Assembly: GCA_040756515.1 (NCBI GenBank)
Contig: JBFLYW010000001.1
Location: 124,001-188,000, forward strand
Length of the DNA: 64,000 bases
Direction of reading: 5' to 3'
Source: DSXH01 sp020724325
GTDB taxonomy: Bacteria; Bacteroidota; Ignavibacteria; Ignavibacteriales; Melioribacteraceae
In this document: in pieces, positions 16,675 to 24,964 of the stretch
Position numbering within the stretch: position 1 is the first letter of the stretch
Layout: the number at the start of each line of letters is the position of its first letter
Made by a program: the position numbers and the translations under genes
Notes under the pieces: generated by a model
What the model saw: the letters and a program-made list of their open reading frames with translations, nothing else
Told to the model about the DNA's origin: nothing
Databases searched by the model: none

Positions 16675-17810
16675 TTTAGATCGGACTCCTTAGCATTAAG
16701 TGCTCTTTGCAAAACTCTTACATAATTAACAACCGCCCATTTTTCTTCCGTTGTTAATTGTGATGAATAAGACGGCATTACATTTTGTCCGTCCATAATA
16801 ACATGGAAAATTCTTCCATCCTTCCAATTCCGGATTTTTTCCGAATGCAAGCTTGGTGGATTTGGATAATGCCCTCGAAGCCGGCTATCGCCCTGCCCAT
16901 AATAACCGTGACACGGACTGCAGAATATATCATATTTTTTTTGACCCTTTTCAAGAACCGGTTTGGTAAATGGCAAGGGATTAATAAGGTTTGATTCGGC
17001 TGCATCGGGCTGACCAGTAAACATATAAGGAAAATATTCTCTGGAAATTGTCCCTTCTACCGGTTTTCTCATTCCAAATCCGTCTGCAAATACAGTTGAA
17101 GCAGCTTGCGGGCTTAATTTCTCCTGTTCCATCATCCAATCGAACGGAGGCATATAAAGCAGTTTATTCAGAACAAAGTAGGAAACACCAGATGTTAAAA
17201 AAGCTGTGAATAATAAAAACAGAATAAACTTAGGTTCTAGAATTCTATGCTTATGATTAATCTCTTCATTATCAAAGTAGACGGCATTAATTTCTTTAGC
17301 ACCTATTTCGGTTAAAAACTTTTTGACCTTTTCTTCATCAAATTTTTCATCTTCGGCTTGAATACTAATTCCATATTTGTCTGAAGAGACCTTTTTCATA
17401 TAATCGGTATCATGCAAAGGATGAGCATTATTCGGTAATTTGAAATAGATAAACAGCATTGTAAGTACAGTAGCAATTGAAGCAGATAGAACTGTTACTT
17501 CAAAAATAACAGGGACGTATGCAGGAAATGAGAAGAACGGTTTACCGCCAATAATTATTGGATAATCTACAGCAGACATCCAGAACATAAGTAATAAGGC
17601 AGCAAGTGCACTGGATAAACCAACTACAAGGGCAACGTAACCAAGTTTTGAAGGAGGAAGTTTCATTGCCTTATTCATTCCATGTATAGGATAAGGTGTG
17701 TGAACGTCATACTTCTTAAATCCATACTCCAAAGTTTTTTTAGCCGCATGGAGTATTTCATCAGGTGTATTAAAAATTCCTGTATAACTATATAAAATTT
17801 TATCCATCAT
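16671..17810 (-). CDS. ActD-ActE fusion: DUF3341 membrane domain plus cytochrome c
   Basis: Residues 1-215 match ActD (DUF3341): a soluble start with two hydrophobic helices near 55-80 and 95-125, then a further hydrophobic segment near 190-212. The C-terminal part is ActE-like, a monohaem cytochrome c with CSPCH at 297-301, HYPNPPSLH after it, and a probable axial Met at 345 (NVMPSY). In many act clusters these are two separate genes, with ActE held by a lipid. Here a single frame without interruption joins them, so the ActD helices can anchor the haem domain. Two ATG codons (17810, 17807) can start it. It lies two bases after actC. Confidence 0.92.
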   Translation of the reverse strand: MMDKILYSYTGIFNTPDEILHAAKKTLEYGFKKYDVHTPYPIHGMNKAMKLPPSKLGYVALVVGLSSALAALLLMFWMSAVDYPIIIGGKPFFSFPAYVPVIFEVTVLSASIATVLTMLFIYFKLPNNAHPLHDTDYMKKVSSDKYGISIQAEDEKFDEEKVKKFLTEIGAKEINAVYFDNEEINHKHRILEPKFILFLLFTAFLTSGVSYFVLNKLLYMPPFDWMMEQEKLSPQAASTVFADGFGMRKPVEGTISREYFPYMFTGQPDAAESNLINPLPFTKPVLEKGQKKYDIFCSPCHGYYGQGDSRLRGHYPNPPSLHSEKIRNWKDGRIFHVIMDGQNVMPSYSSQLTTEEKWAVVNYVRVLQRALNAKESDLK

Positions 17811-17812
17811 TA

Positions 17813-19180
17813 TTAATGACCTTTGTGAGAAGATTGTGAATCATCTACAACCGATTTAACTTCTGCAATTGAAACAACCGGCAGTGCCTTAGTAAATAAT
17901 AATATCCACGTGAAGAAAAAACCGAAACTTCCTATTAATATCATCGCATCAACATAAGTTGGCGTGTAATAAGCCCAACTGGATGGCAAATAATCTCTGG
18001 AAAGAGATGTAACAACAATTACAAATCTCTCAAACCACATTCCTACATTTACAAAAACAGCAACAATGAACATAACAGGAATTGACCTTCTAATTTTCTT
18101 AAACCAGAATAATTGCGGCGATATTACGTTACATGTAACCATAATCCAATAAGCCCATGCGTATGGTCCAAAAGCTCTATTTAGAAATGTAAACTGCTCT
18201 GGCTGAACTCCGCTGTACCAAGCAATAAAAAATTCCATTGCATAAGCGTAGCCAACCATTGAACCGGTAACAAGCATAATCTTATTCATTTTCTCAAGTG
18301 TATCAAGTGTTATAATATGCTCGTAGTTAAAAATCCTTCTAACAAATATCAAAACATTCTGAACCATCGCAAATCCAGAAAACACAGCACCGGCAACAAA
18401 ATATGGAGGAAATATTGTTGTATGCCAGCCGGGTAAAATAGAAACTGCAAAATCGAAACTTACTATTGTATGAACCGAAAGAACAAGCGGAGTAGCAAAA
18501 CCGGCAAGTATTAAGTAGACCATTTCGTAATGCTGCCAGTGACGGTTTGAAAACCTCCATCCTAAACTGAAAGTTGAGTATAGAATTTTTTTAATCTTCG
18601 TTGAGGTTCTCTCGCGAAGGGTTGCAAAATCTGGTATAAGTCCAACATACCAGAATATTAACGAAACTATAAAATAAGTTGATACTGCAAATACGTCCCA
18701 CAACAATGGTGATGTAAAGTTAACCCATAAACCGTGTTGATTAGGATAAGGTAATAACCATCCATCAAGCCACGGTCTGCCAACGTGGATTAAAGGAAAT
18801 AACAATGCGGTCATAACAGCAAAGATTGTCATCCCTTCAGCAAATCGTGCTATTCCTGTTCTCCACTTTTGTCTGAACAAGAAAAGAATAGCAGAAATTA
18901 ATGTACCCGCGTGCCCAATACCTACCCAGAATACAAAGTTAACTATATCGAATGCCCAACCGACGGGATTGTTATTTCCCCAGACTCCTATTCCAAACCA
19001 AAATGTTAATCCTAATCCTATAACAAAAAGTCCGAGCATCGAAAGTGAAATAGACAATGCGATGAAAAACTTTTTATCCGGTTTAGTTACTAATGGTTTG
19101 GAAATAATATCATCGAGGGAACGTAAATCCGGTTTCCCTTCAACTACAGATAATTCCTGGCTATAATCCACAACGCTCAC
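17813..19180 (-). CDS. actC: Alternative complex III subunit ActC (NrfD/PsrC family)
   Basis: ActC is the quinol-binding, ten-helix membrane subunit of ACIII. The 455 residues carry NrfD hallmarks: FVFWVGIGHAGTLISAILFLF in the first half, LLWDVFAVSTYF, and EFFIAWYSGVQPEQF in the second. The GTG start at 19180 overlaps the actB stop by one base, which suggests coupled translation. ActC pairs with the iron-sulfur part of ActB in known structures. Confidence 0.94.
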   Translation of the reverse strand: MSVVDYSQELSVVEGKPDLRSLDDIISKPLVTKPDKKFFIALSISLSMLGLFVIGLGLTFWFGIGVWGNNNPVGWAFDIVNFVFWVGIGHAGTLISAILFLFRQKWRTGIARFAEGMTIFAVMTALLFPLIHVGRPWLDGWLLPYPNQHGLWVNFTSPLLWDVFAVSTYFIVSLIFWYVGLIPDFATLRERTSTKIKKILYSTFSLGWRFSNRHWQHYEMVYLILAGFATPLVLSVHTIVSFDFAVSILPGWHTTIFPPYFVAGAVFSGFAMVQNVLIFVRRIFNYEHIITLDTLEKMNKIMLVTGSMVGYAYAMEFFIAWYSGVQPEQFTFLNRAFGPYAWAYWIMVTCNVISPQLFWFKKIRRSIPVMFIVAVFVNVGMWFERFVIVVTSLSRDYLPSSWAYYTPTYVDAMILIGSFGFFFTWILLFTKALPVVSIAEVKSVVDDSQSSHKGH

Positions 19181-22100
19181 TAATTATCCTCCGGCTGAGT
19201 ATTTCTAAGTTTAGCAATATATGTAACATTTGGTTTTACATTTAATTCTTCCAGAACATGATAAGCAAGGTTATGTTCACGCATTTTAGAAATTTTTGAA
19301 TCGGGATCATTCATATCGCCAAACACAATAGCATTAGTTGGACATGCTTGCTGACAAGCAGTAACAACATCTGTTCCTTTTAATTCTCTCCCTTCAGTAA
19401 TTGCATTGGATCTTGCTTCCATAATTCTTTGAATACAGAATGTACATTTTTCCATAACGCCTCGGGATCTTACTGTTACTTCCGGATTATTTACTAATGA
19501 AGTCAGATTGTTTTGATAATACTCATCTGCAAAATGATCGCGGAAATCGAAGAAGTTATATCTTCTTACCTTATACGGACAGTTGTTAGAACAATACCTG
19601 GTGCCAACGCATCTGTTGTAAGCCATTTGGTTTAATCCGTCCGGGCTATGGTTGGTTGCATTTACAGGGCAAACATTTTCGCAAGGTGCGTTATCACAAT
19701 GCTGGCAGAGCATCGGCTGGTTACTTACTATCGGCTCATCTGGGCTTCCACTATAATACCGATCAATTCTCATCCATTGCATTTCTCTTCCTCTTTCAAC
19801 CTGATCTTTTCCTACAACGGGTATGTTATTTTCAACATTACAAGAGGTTACACATGCTGTGCAGCTGGTGCATTTATTCAAATCGATCGACATTGCCCAC
19901 TTAACACCAGTATATTTATGCTCGCGTGTTATTCCGAATATTTCCTTTTTCTCATTACGCAGAAAATAAGGATCACTAATGTATTCCTGAATTGTTCCTT
20001 CCTGAATAATATTTCTAATTTTGTGAAAATCTTTAACAAATGTATCATCTAATGAATGATGTTCCTGAGTCGAAACAAGATTATACTTTTCCCCGGTTTT
20101 CTTAATAGATATATTCGTAATAATAAATGGAGATGAATCGTAGTACTTAGTAATAAGAACAATCGGGTTAAATCCAACCTTATTACCAACATCGCCTATA
20201 ACAGTTCTACCATAACCCAATTCAACATTTATCGTTTTTTCTGCAACACCCGGTTGAACAATTACTGGTAGATTTAAACTCTTTTCTCCTGCATTTATTT
20301 CAATTACATCATTCATCTCAAGATTCAGCTCTTTTGCAAGTGTTGGTGATATTGATGCATAATTATCCCATGCAACTTTGCTCACTGGGTGAGGAACTTC
20401 CTGCAGCCAGCCGTTATTTGCAAATCTTCCATCTCCAATAAAATAGCTTTCTGTTAAGTGAAGTGTATAAGATTTATTCTCACCCAACTCTTTTGATAAA
20501 AGAAATGCTTTCTGGTTGATGTCAGATCTTTTCATTTCTTCATTAAATATTACAAAACCATCGTGTAAAGCTGAATACCAGATTGTTTTTTGGTCGGAAA
20601 CATTTTTTATCCTGGAATAGATTTGATCATTAAATGAAGAGATTAAAAATTTATGATAAAGATCTTCTTTATAAGAAGAAGCAGTGCCGCTTAACCAGGT
20701 TAGAAGAACAGATTCTTTTTGCCTTGTATTGAATATAGGAGCTATAACAGGCTGCTGTAAGTTATAGATTCCAGCTCTTAAGTTAGCATCGCCCCAGCTT
20801 TCAAGTTGATTGTTAATAGGAAGTACATATTTGCACGCTGAAGAAGTTTCATTCTCAGATTCAGTTAATGCAATAGTGCCGGCAACTTTTTTAAGCGACG
20901 ATCCGTACCCAAAATAATCTGGGAGAATAAATAGAGGATTTACATCGAAATGAATAACTACATCAACTTTGTTGTTATTCATAGAATCTATTAAACTCAT
21001 CAATTCTTCGGTCTTAGAATATGGTATAAATGATTTGAAAGACCTGGAGAAATCATACAAAGCAGTATTACCTAAAATCTCATTTAACAAATTAACCGCA
21101 GCATGAACGTCTTTAGAAAGCGTATCGCCAGCATAAATTATCGATTTCCCCTTGTTCTCTAAAAGATCTTTAAGCAAATAGCTAAGTTTTCTCCTGTCGA
21201 TCTTCAAATCAGTTTTTGAATTATTAATCCTGCTAATTACTTCACTGCTAAGACTGATTGCCGAACCAGACTTAAGAATTTCTTTTGCGAGCAGCATTAC
21301 AAACTGATATTGTTTATCAGGATCGATACTAATCCTGTAATCAGCCATCATACCGGTTGCGCTCAATCTTCCTTCCGCAACATATAGTCTGTTAAAATTA
21401 ACCTTATCAACCACTTCCCTTTTGATAGAATATTTCTGCATGTTTTCAATAAAATTTCCTTCATTACCAAGGAAATCCGAATCAATAGACAGAATTATAT
21501 TAGCTTCGTCAAATTTTATTGCTGGATAATTATATGTACCATAAGATTCGAACCAAGCTTCGCTCCGGATTTTATCATCAACCAGAGTTACAGAATAGAT
21601 TTTTGTGGAAGGGTATTTAATTTTAAAATCATTCAGTAATTTTACTACCGTTGGAGAAACTATTTTACCTGTTACAATTGCAATTTCTCTATTTTTTTTA
21701 CTTGCGTTGTCTAATAAAGAAATAATTTCTTTATCAACAATTTCCCAGCCAGATTTTCTTCCAGAAATTAATGGTTCTTTCAGTCTTTCTGGATCATATA
21801 AATTAAGAATACTAGCCTGACCTTTAGAGCAAATCTTTCCGTTATTTACCGGATGTTCGGGGTTGCCGTCAATTTTGATTGGTCTTCCTTCGCGTGTTTT
21901 TACCAATATGCCGCAAGATTGTGAACAACCGCTGCAAGTAGATGCATAATAATTTGCAATACCCGGTTTAATTTCTTCCGGTCTTTTATTGTATGGAATT
22001 ATTTCACCTTTTTCACGGTAATCGGTACACGCTGTAGCAGCAAATGCTGTAGATGCAGTTAAAAGAGCAATAAACCTTCTTCGCGAAATTCCGGTTAACT

Positions 22101-22239
22101 TTGCTTCATCAAAGTCGTCGGTTACACCTTCTAAAAATTCATTTTCTTTAATCATTAAAATGCCCGGATCGTTATCATAATCGGCTAAACTTTTCCAGTA
22201 ATCTTTTTTCAATTCGCTTGAATTCCCGTTCTCATTCAT
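19180..22239 (-). CDS. actB: Alternative complex III subunit ActB (molybdopterin-like plus 4 Fe-S)
   Basis: ActB (1019 residues) is the large periplasmic Fe-S subunit. Residues 53-66 hold a Tat-type ISRRRF motif and hydrophobic stretch ending in AATAC71, a lipobox-like site. A molybdopterin-oxidoreductase-like domain follows (about 85-720), a domain that in ACIII carries no molybdenum. The C-terminal ferredoxin domain has four cysteine groups: 790/793/796/800; 845/848/853/857; 877/883/887 and 932/935/962/966, arranged as in CISM proteins. The ATG at 22239 gives a 50-residue leader before the RRR. tatC lies just upstream of the operon, a fitting export route. Confidence 0.95.
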   Translation of the reverse strand: MNENGNSSELKKDYWKSLADYDNDPGILMIKENEFLEGVTDDFDEAKLTGISRRRFIALLTASTAFAATACTDYREKGEIIPYNKRPEEIKPGIANYYASTCSGCSQSCGILVKTREGRPIKIDGNPEHPVNNGKICSKGQASILNLYDPERLKEPLISGRKSGWEIVDKEIISLLDNASKKNREIAIVTGKIVSPTVVKLLNDFKIKYPSTKIYSVTLVDDKIRSEAWFESYGTYNYPAIKFDEANIILSIDSDFLGNEGNFIENMQKYSIKREVVDKVNFNRLYVAEGRLSATGMMADYRISIDPDKQYQFVMLLAKEILKSGSAISLSSEVISRINNSKTDLKIDRRKLSYLLKDLLENKGKSIIYAGDTLSKDVHAAVNLLNEILGNTALYDFSRSFKSFIPYSKTEELMSLIDSMNNNKVDVVIHFDVNPLFILPDYFGYGSSLKKVAGTIALTESENETSSACKYVLPINNQLESWGDANLRAGIYNLQQPVIAPIFNTRQKESVLLTWLSGTASSYKEDLYHKFLISSFNDQIYSRIKNVSDQKTIWYSALHDGFVIFNEEMKRSDINQKAFLLSKELGENKSYTLHLTESYFIGDGRFANNGWLQEVPHPVSKVAWDNYASISPTLAKELNLEMNDVIEINAGEKSLNLPVIVQPGVAEKTINVELGYGRTVIGDVGNKVGFNPIVLITKYYDSSPFIITNISIKKTGEKYNLVSTQEHHSLDDTFVKDFHKIRNIIQEGTIQEYISDPYFLRNEKKEIFGITREHKYTGVKWAMSIDLNKCTSCTACVTSCNVENNIPVVGKDQVERGREMQWMRIDRYYSGSPDEPIVSNQPMLCQHCDNAPCENVCPVNATNHSPDGLNQMAYNRCVGTRYCSNNCPYKVRRYNFFDFRDHFADEYYQNNLTSLVNNPEVTVRSRGVMEKCTFCIQRIMEARSNAITEGRELKGTDVVTACQQACPTNAIVFGDMNDPDSKISKMREHNLAYHVLEELNVKPNVTYIAKLRNTQPEDN

Positions 22240-22242
22240 TTG

Positions 22243-22419
22243 CTAAACCTTATTATTTCTTCTTACTGCCGAAGAATGAATTTGTACATTAATATTTTTT
22301 ATACTTTTTCTATTAGATGAAAATAATTTAAAAGGTAATGCAGATGCCAGAAAGGCATATAATGATCCTTTGCCAATCATATTAAAAAAATTTTTTCTAT
22401 TGTATTTTTTAATTATCAT
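22243..22419 (-). CDS. 58-residue protein with Tat-like leader between actA and actB
   Basis: An ATG at 22419 follows a strong GGAGG five bases upstream. This is better than the in-frame TTG codons at 22434 and 22431. The 58 residues begin MIIKKYNRKNFFNMIGKG, which looks like a twin-arginine leader with Arg-Lys in place of Arg-Arg. A hydrophobic stretch (18-34) and a basic tail of about 25 residues follow. I do not recognise a family. Four-base spacing to actB and 18 bases from actA place it firmly within the operon, so a small accessory subunit or assembly factor of ACIII is possible. It could also be a vestigial leader of a lost subunit. Confidence 0.6.
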   Translation of the reverse strand: MIIKKYNRKNFFNMIGKGSLYAFLASALPFKLFSSNRKSIKNINVQIHSSAVRRNNKV

Positions 22420-22424
22420 ACATT

Positions 22425-22429
22425 CCTCC
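22425..22429 (-). promoter_or_regulatory. Strong ribosome binding site deciding the start of the 58-residue gene
   Basis: GGAGG on the minus strand stands five bases before the ATG at 22419. Few genes of this operon have so clear a site. It argues that the short frame between actA and actB is translated. Confidence 0.65.
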
Positions 22430-22437
22430 AACAAAAA

Positions 22438-23007
22438 TTAACGGTGACATGCCGAACAATTATCGGGACCAATATTAACTTTTTCAAGATACGGTAAATT
22501 CTTATGGGGCTCTCTATGGCAGTCCAGGCATGCATTCATAGTAAACTGTCTAACCTGACTTACAATTTCCATTTCTTTTACATCACCATGGCAGCTTGCA
22601 CAATCAATACCTTTATTAACATGAACACTATGGTTAAAATAGGCGTAATCCGGCACCTTATGAATTCTCTTCCAGGGAATCGGTTTTTCTTCTTCATAAT
22701 ACTGAGTTAATTTTACGATTTCAGGTTTATCTTTGCGCGCAACCGTGTGACAATTCATACAAACATTTACCGATGGAATAGTAGCATATCTTCCTTTAGC
22801 TACATCGGTATGGCAGTATTGACAGTCAATTGCCATCGTACCGGCATGAAGCTTATGAGAAAATTTTATCGGTTGTTCCGGCGCGTAACCTAATCCATCT
22901 CTCTCCGGTCTGGATATATAATATGTTAAAACAAAAGTTGTTGCTATTACAAATAGCGTTAATGGTAGGCGGATTTTTAATACATAATCAAGAACAGTCT
23001 TTTTCAT
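22438..23007 (-). CDS. actA: Alternative complex III subunit ActA (pentahaem cytochrome c)
   Basis: ActA is the multihaem electron-output subunit of ACIII. The 189 residues begin with a membrane anchor (about 13-31) and hold five CxxCH haem motifs: CQYCH 62-66, CMNCH 83-87, CASCH 136-140, CLDCH 160-164 and CSACH 184-188. Extra histidines (H51, H54, H126, H129) fit distal ligands. Five haems and one N-terminal helix match ActA of known complexes. It is the first gene of the operon, with a 216-base upstream gap. Confidence 0.95.
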   Translation of the reverse strand: MKKTVLDYVLKIRLPLTLFVIATTFVLTYYISRPERDGLGYAPEQPIKFSHKLHAGTMAIDCQYCHTDVAKGRYATIPSVNVCMNCHTVARKDKPEIVKLTQYYEEEKPIPWKRIHKVPDYAYFNHSVHVNKGIDCASCHGDVKEMEIVSQVRQFTMNACLDCHREPHKNLPYLEKVNIGPDNCSACHR

Positions 23008-23039
23008 TTAAGCCCTATAATAAAGTCCCTTCTGTAGTA

Positions 23040-23045
23040 ATTATA
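23040..23045 (-). promoter_or_regulatory. Possible -10 box of the act-cox operon
   Basis: TATAAT on the minus strand lies 33 bases before the actA start codon, in the only sizeable gap before the operon. No convincing -35 element is seen at the usual distance, so this is a weak call. Confidence 0.3.
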
Positions 23046-23109
23046 CTCAACGCAATTATTCGAATGAGTCTAAAACCAGATTTGTTAGATTTTATTAATT
23101 AAGACATGC

Positions 23110-23133
23110 CGTAGAATTTTTTAAAATTCTACG
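23110..23133. promoter_or_regulatory. Perfect 11-base palindrome upstream of actA
   Basis: CGTAGAATTTT (23110-23120) and its exact reverse complement (23123-23133) are separated by two bases. It lies about 100 bases upstream of actA and 90 bases after the polyprenyl synthase stop. No U-run follows on the minus strand, so a simple terminator is doubtful. A protein-binding operator or an mRNA-end hairpin are both possible. Confidence 0.45.
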
Positions 23134-23223
23134 AACTAAGATAAGAAATGGTATCAAAAAACAAAAAGTTTTTCTTATCAAAAATTCTTTTGAAAAATAT
23201 TGTTTAAGACCCTTTAATACTAA

Positions 23224-24204
23224 TTAAGTATTGCGTTCAACTACAAATTGAACAAGTGATTCCAGTGCAGATTTATATTCAGAATTTTCGAAAACAGCCA
23301 AACTTTCTTTGGCTTTTTGAGCATACTCTCTCGACACTTTTTCTGCAAAATAAATTCCGCCGTTCTTTTGTACAAAATCAACTACATCTTTAACAACAAG
23401 TTTCTTGCCGCCATTTTTAATCTGTTTAATAATGTGTTTGGATTGATCTGAAGATGAATTTTTAAGAGCATAAATTAGCGGCAGTGTAAGTTTTTTCTCT
23501 TTTATATCACCGCCAAGCGGTTTACCGAATAATTTTGTAGTGCCTATGTAGTCCAGAATATCATCTCTAATTTGAAATGCAATTCCCAGATTCTCACCGT
23601 AATTTTTTAATGCAAGAATTTTTTTCTCGTCGGATGTAGCAGCCCTTGCACCAATTTCGCAACATGTAGTTAATAACGATGCAGTTTTATCAGATATAAT
23701 TCTAAAATATGTCTCTTCATCGTTATCCAGTTTTCTTGTTTTACTAATTTGAAGTAGTTCGCCTTCCGACATTCTTTTAACAGTATTTGTAATCACTTTC
23801 AAGAAATCAAAATCATTTCCATCAACCGCAAGCATTAATCCACGCGCAAGTAAATAATCTCCCATCAATACTGCAACTTTGTTTTTCCAAACGGCATTTA
23901 TAGATGGAAAGCCCCTTCTCGTTTCTGCGTTATCAACAACATCATCATGAACAAGAGTTGCGGTGTGCAGTAATTCTACTAGAGTAGCTCCTCTATAAGA
24001 TCTTTCATTTACTTCTCCGGCAAGTTTACTAGAAAAGAGAACAAGAACAGGTCTTACTTTTTTACCTTTCTGTTTTAGAAAGTATCGGGTTACTAATTCA
24101 ACAAGAGCGACGTTTGATTTAAGAGACTGTCTGAACGACTTGTTAAACTGGCTCAGCTCATTTTGAATTAGATGAGTAATTTCGGAGAGTGAATTTATTT
24201 TCAA
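23224..24204 (-). CDS. Polyprenyl diphosphate synthase
   Basis: These enzymes extend allylic diphosphates with isopentenyl diphosphate to make the long isoprenoid tail of quinones. The 326-residue protein has the first aspartate-rich motif in HDDVVDNAETRRG and the second in IRDDILDYIG, plus KGKKVRPVLVLFSSKL at the substrate-binding start. Chain length cannot be deduced reliably. The TTG start at 24204 overlaps the tatC stop (TTGA). It is placed just before the quinol-oxidising ACIII operon, so menaquinone side-chain synthesis is a sensible role (inference). Confidence 0.9.
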   Translation of the reverse strand: MKINSLSEITHLIQNELSQFNKSFRQSLKSNVALVELVTRYFLKQKGKKVRPVLVLFSSKLAGEVNERSYRGATLVELLHTATLVHDDVVDNAETRRGFPSINAVWKNKVAVLMGDYLLARGLMLAVDGNDFDFLKVITNTVKRMSEGELLQISKTRKLDNDEETYFRIISDKTASLLTTCCEIGARAATSDEKKILALKNYGENLGIAFQIRDDILDYIGTTKLFGKPLGGDIKEKKLTLPLIYALKNSSSDQSKHIIKQIKNGGKKLVVKDVVDFVQKNGGIYFAEKVSREYAQKAKESLAVFENSEYKSALESLVQFVVERNT

Positions 24205-24956
24205 TCTTTCTTTTGAAATATTTTTGAAACTAAAATACTTATTTCATATAATAAAACCAACGGAATGGCTAAGAGTATTTGTGAGACAGGGTCTGTGCCT
24301 GGGGTTAGAAAAGCTGCAAGAATTAAAATCGTAATAATAGAATGCCGTCTGTACTTGCGCATTATAGAAGGAGTAAGAATTCCTATTTTTGATAGGAAAA
24401 ATGATAACATCGGTAATTCGAATACAAAGCCAGCACCAATAATTACACTAAGAATAATTGAGAAATACTCGTCAATCGCAAAATTGTTGGCAATTTCTGG
24501 TGAACCGAATTCAGCAGCAAATTTTAATGTTAGCGGAAGCATTACAAAGTATGCAAATAGAACGCCAATAAAAAAGCAAATTGTAGTAAATATTACAATT
24601 GCAGAAATATATTTTTTTTCGTTTTCACGAAGTGCCGGAGAAATAAACTTCCATAATTGGTAAACGATATTTGGAAAACTAATTATCAGCCCAATTATTA
24701 ATGCAACTTCGAAGAACAAGAAAAGCTGACCGAACGGTCGCAGGTTTTGTAATTTGAAATTTGACTGTTTGGCTGGAACTAAAAGAATTTGATTGATGAA
24801 GAAATCGATAAAAATCCAAGCTATAACTGTTCCAATAACCAGCCCAATTAAAGCATAGATAATTCTCCACCTTAATTCTTCAAGGTGTTCGAGGAACGTC
24901 ATTTCAACTTCATTTTCTGCGGGATATTGAGATTGAAGTTTTTCCTTTTTGCTCAC
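24201..24956 (-). CDS. tatC: Sec-independent protein translocase TatC
   Basis: TatC is the receptor that binds twin-arginine signal peptides in the inner membrane. The 251-residue protein has six helices and the signature MTFLEHLEELRWRI near its N-terminus, and LTPGTDPVSQILLAIPLVLLYE near its end. The start is GTG at 24956, eight bases after glyA. tatA is not in this window. The nearby ActB, with its RRRF leader, is a likely client. Confidence 0.95.
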   Translation of the reverse strand: MSKKEKLQSQYPAENEVEMTFLEHLEELRWRIIYALIGLVIGTVIAWIFIDFFINQILLVPAKQSNFKLQNLRPFGQLFLFFEVALIIGLIISFPNIVYQLWKFISPALRENEKKYISAIVIFTTICFFIGVLFAYFVMLPLTLKFAAEFGSPEIANNFAIDEYFSIILSVIIGAGFVFELPMLSFFLSKIGILTPSIMRKYRRHSIITILILAAFLTPGTDPVSQILLAIPLVLLYEISILVSKIFQKKD

Positions 24957-24964
24957 AATATCAC

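Noticed and set aside
19648..20052. 134-codon plus-strand frame inside actB
   Set aside because: It is antisense to the conserved Fe-S cysteine region of actB. It is a shadow of that coding constraint with no motif of its own.
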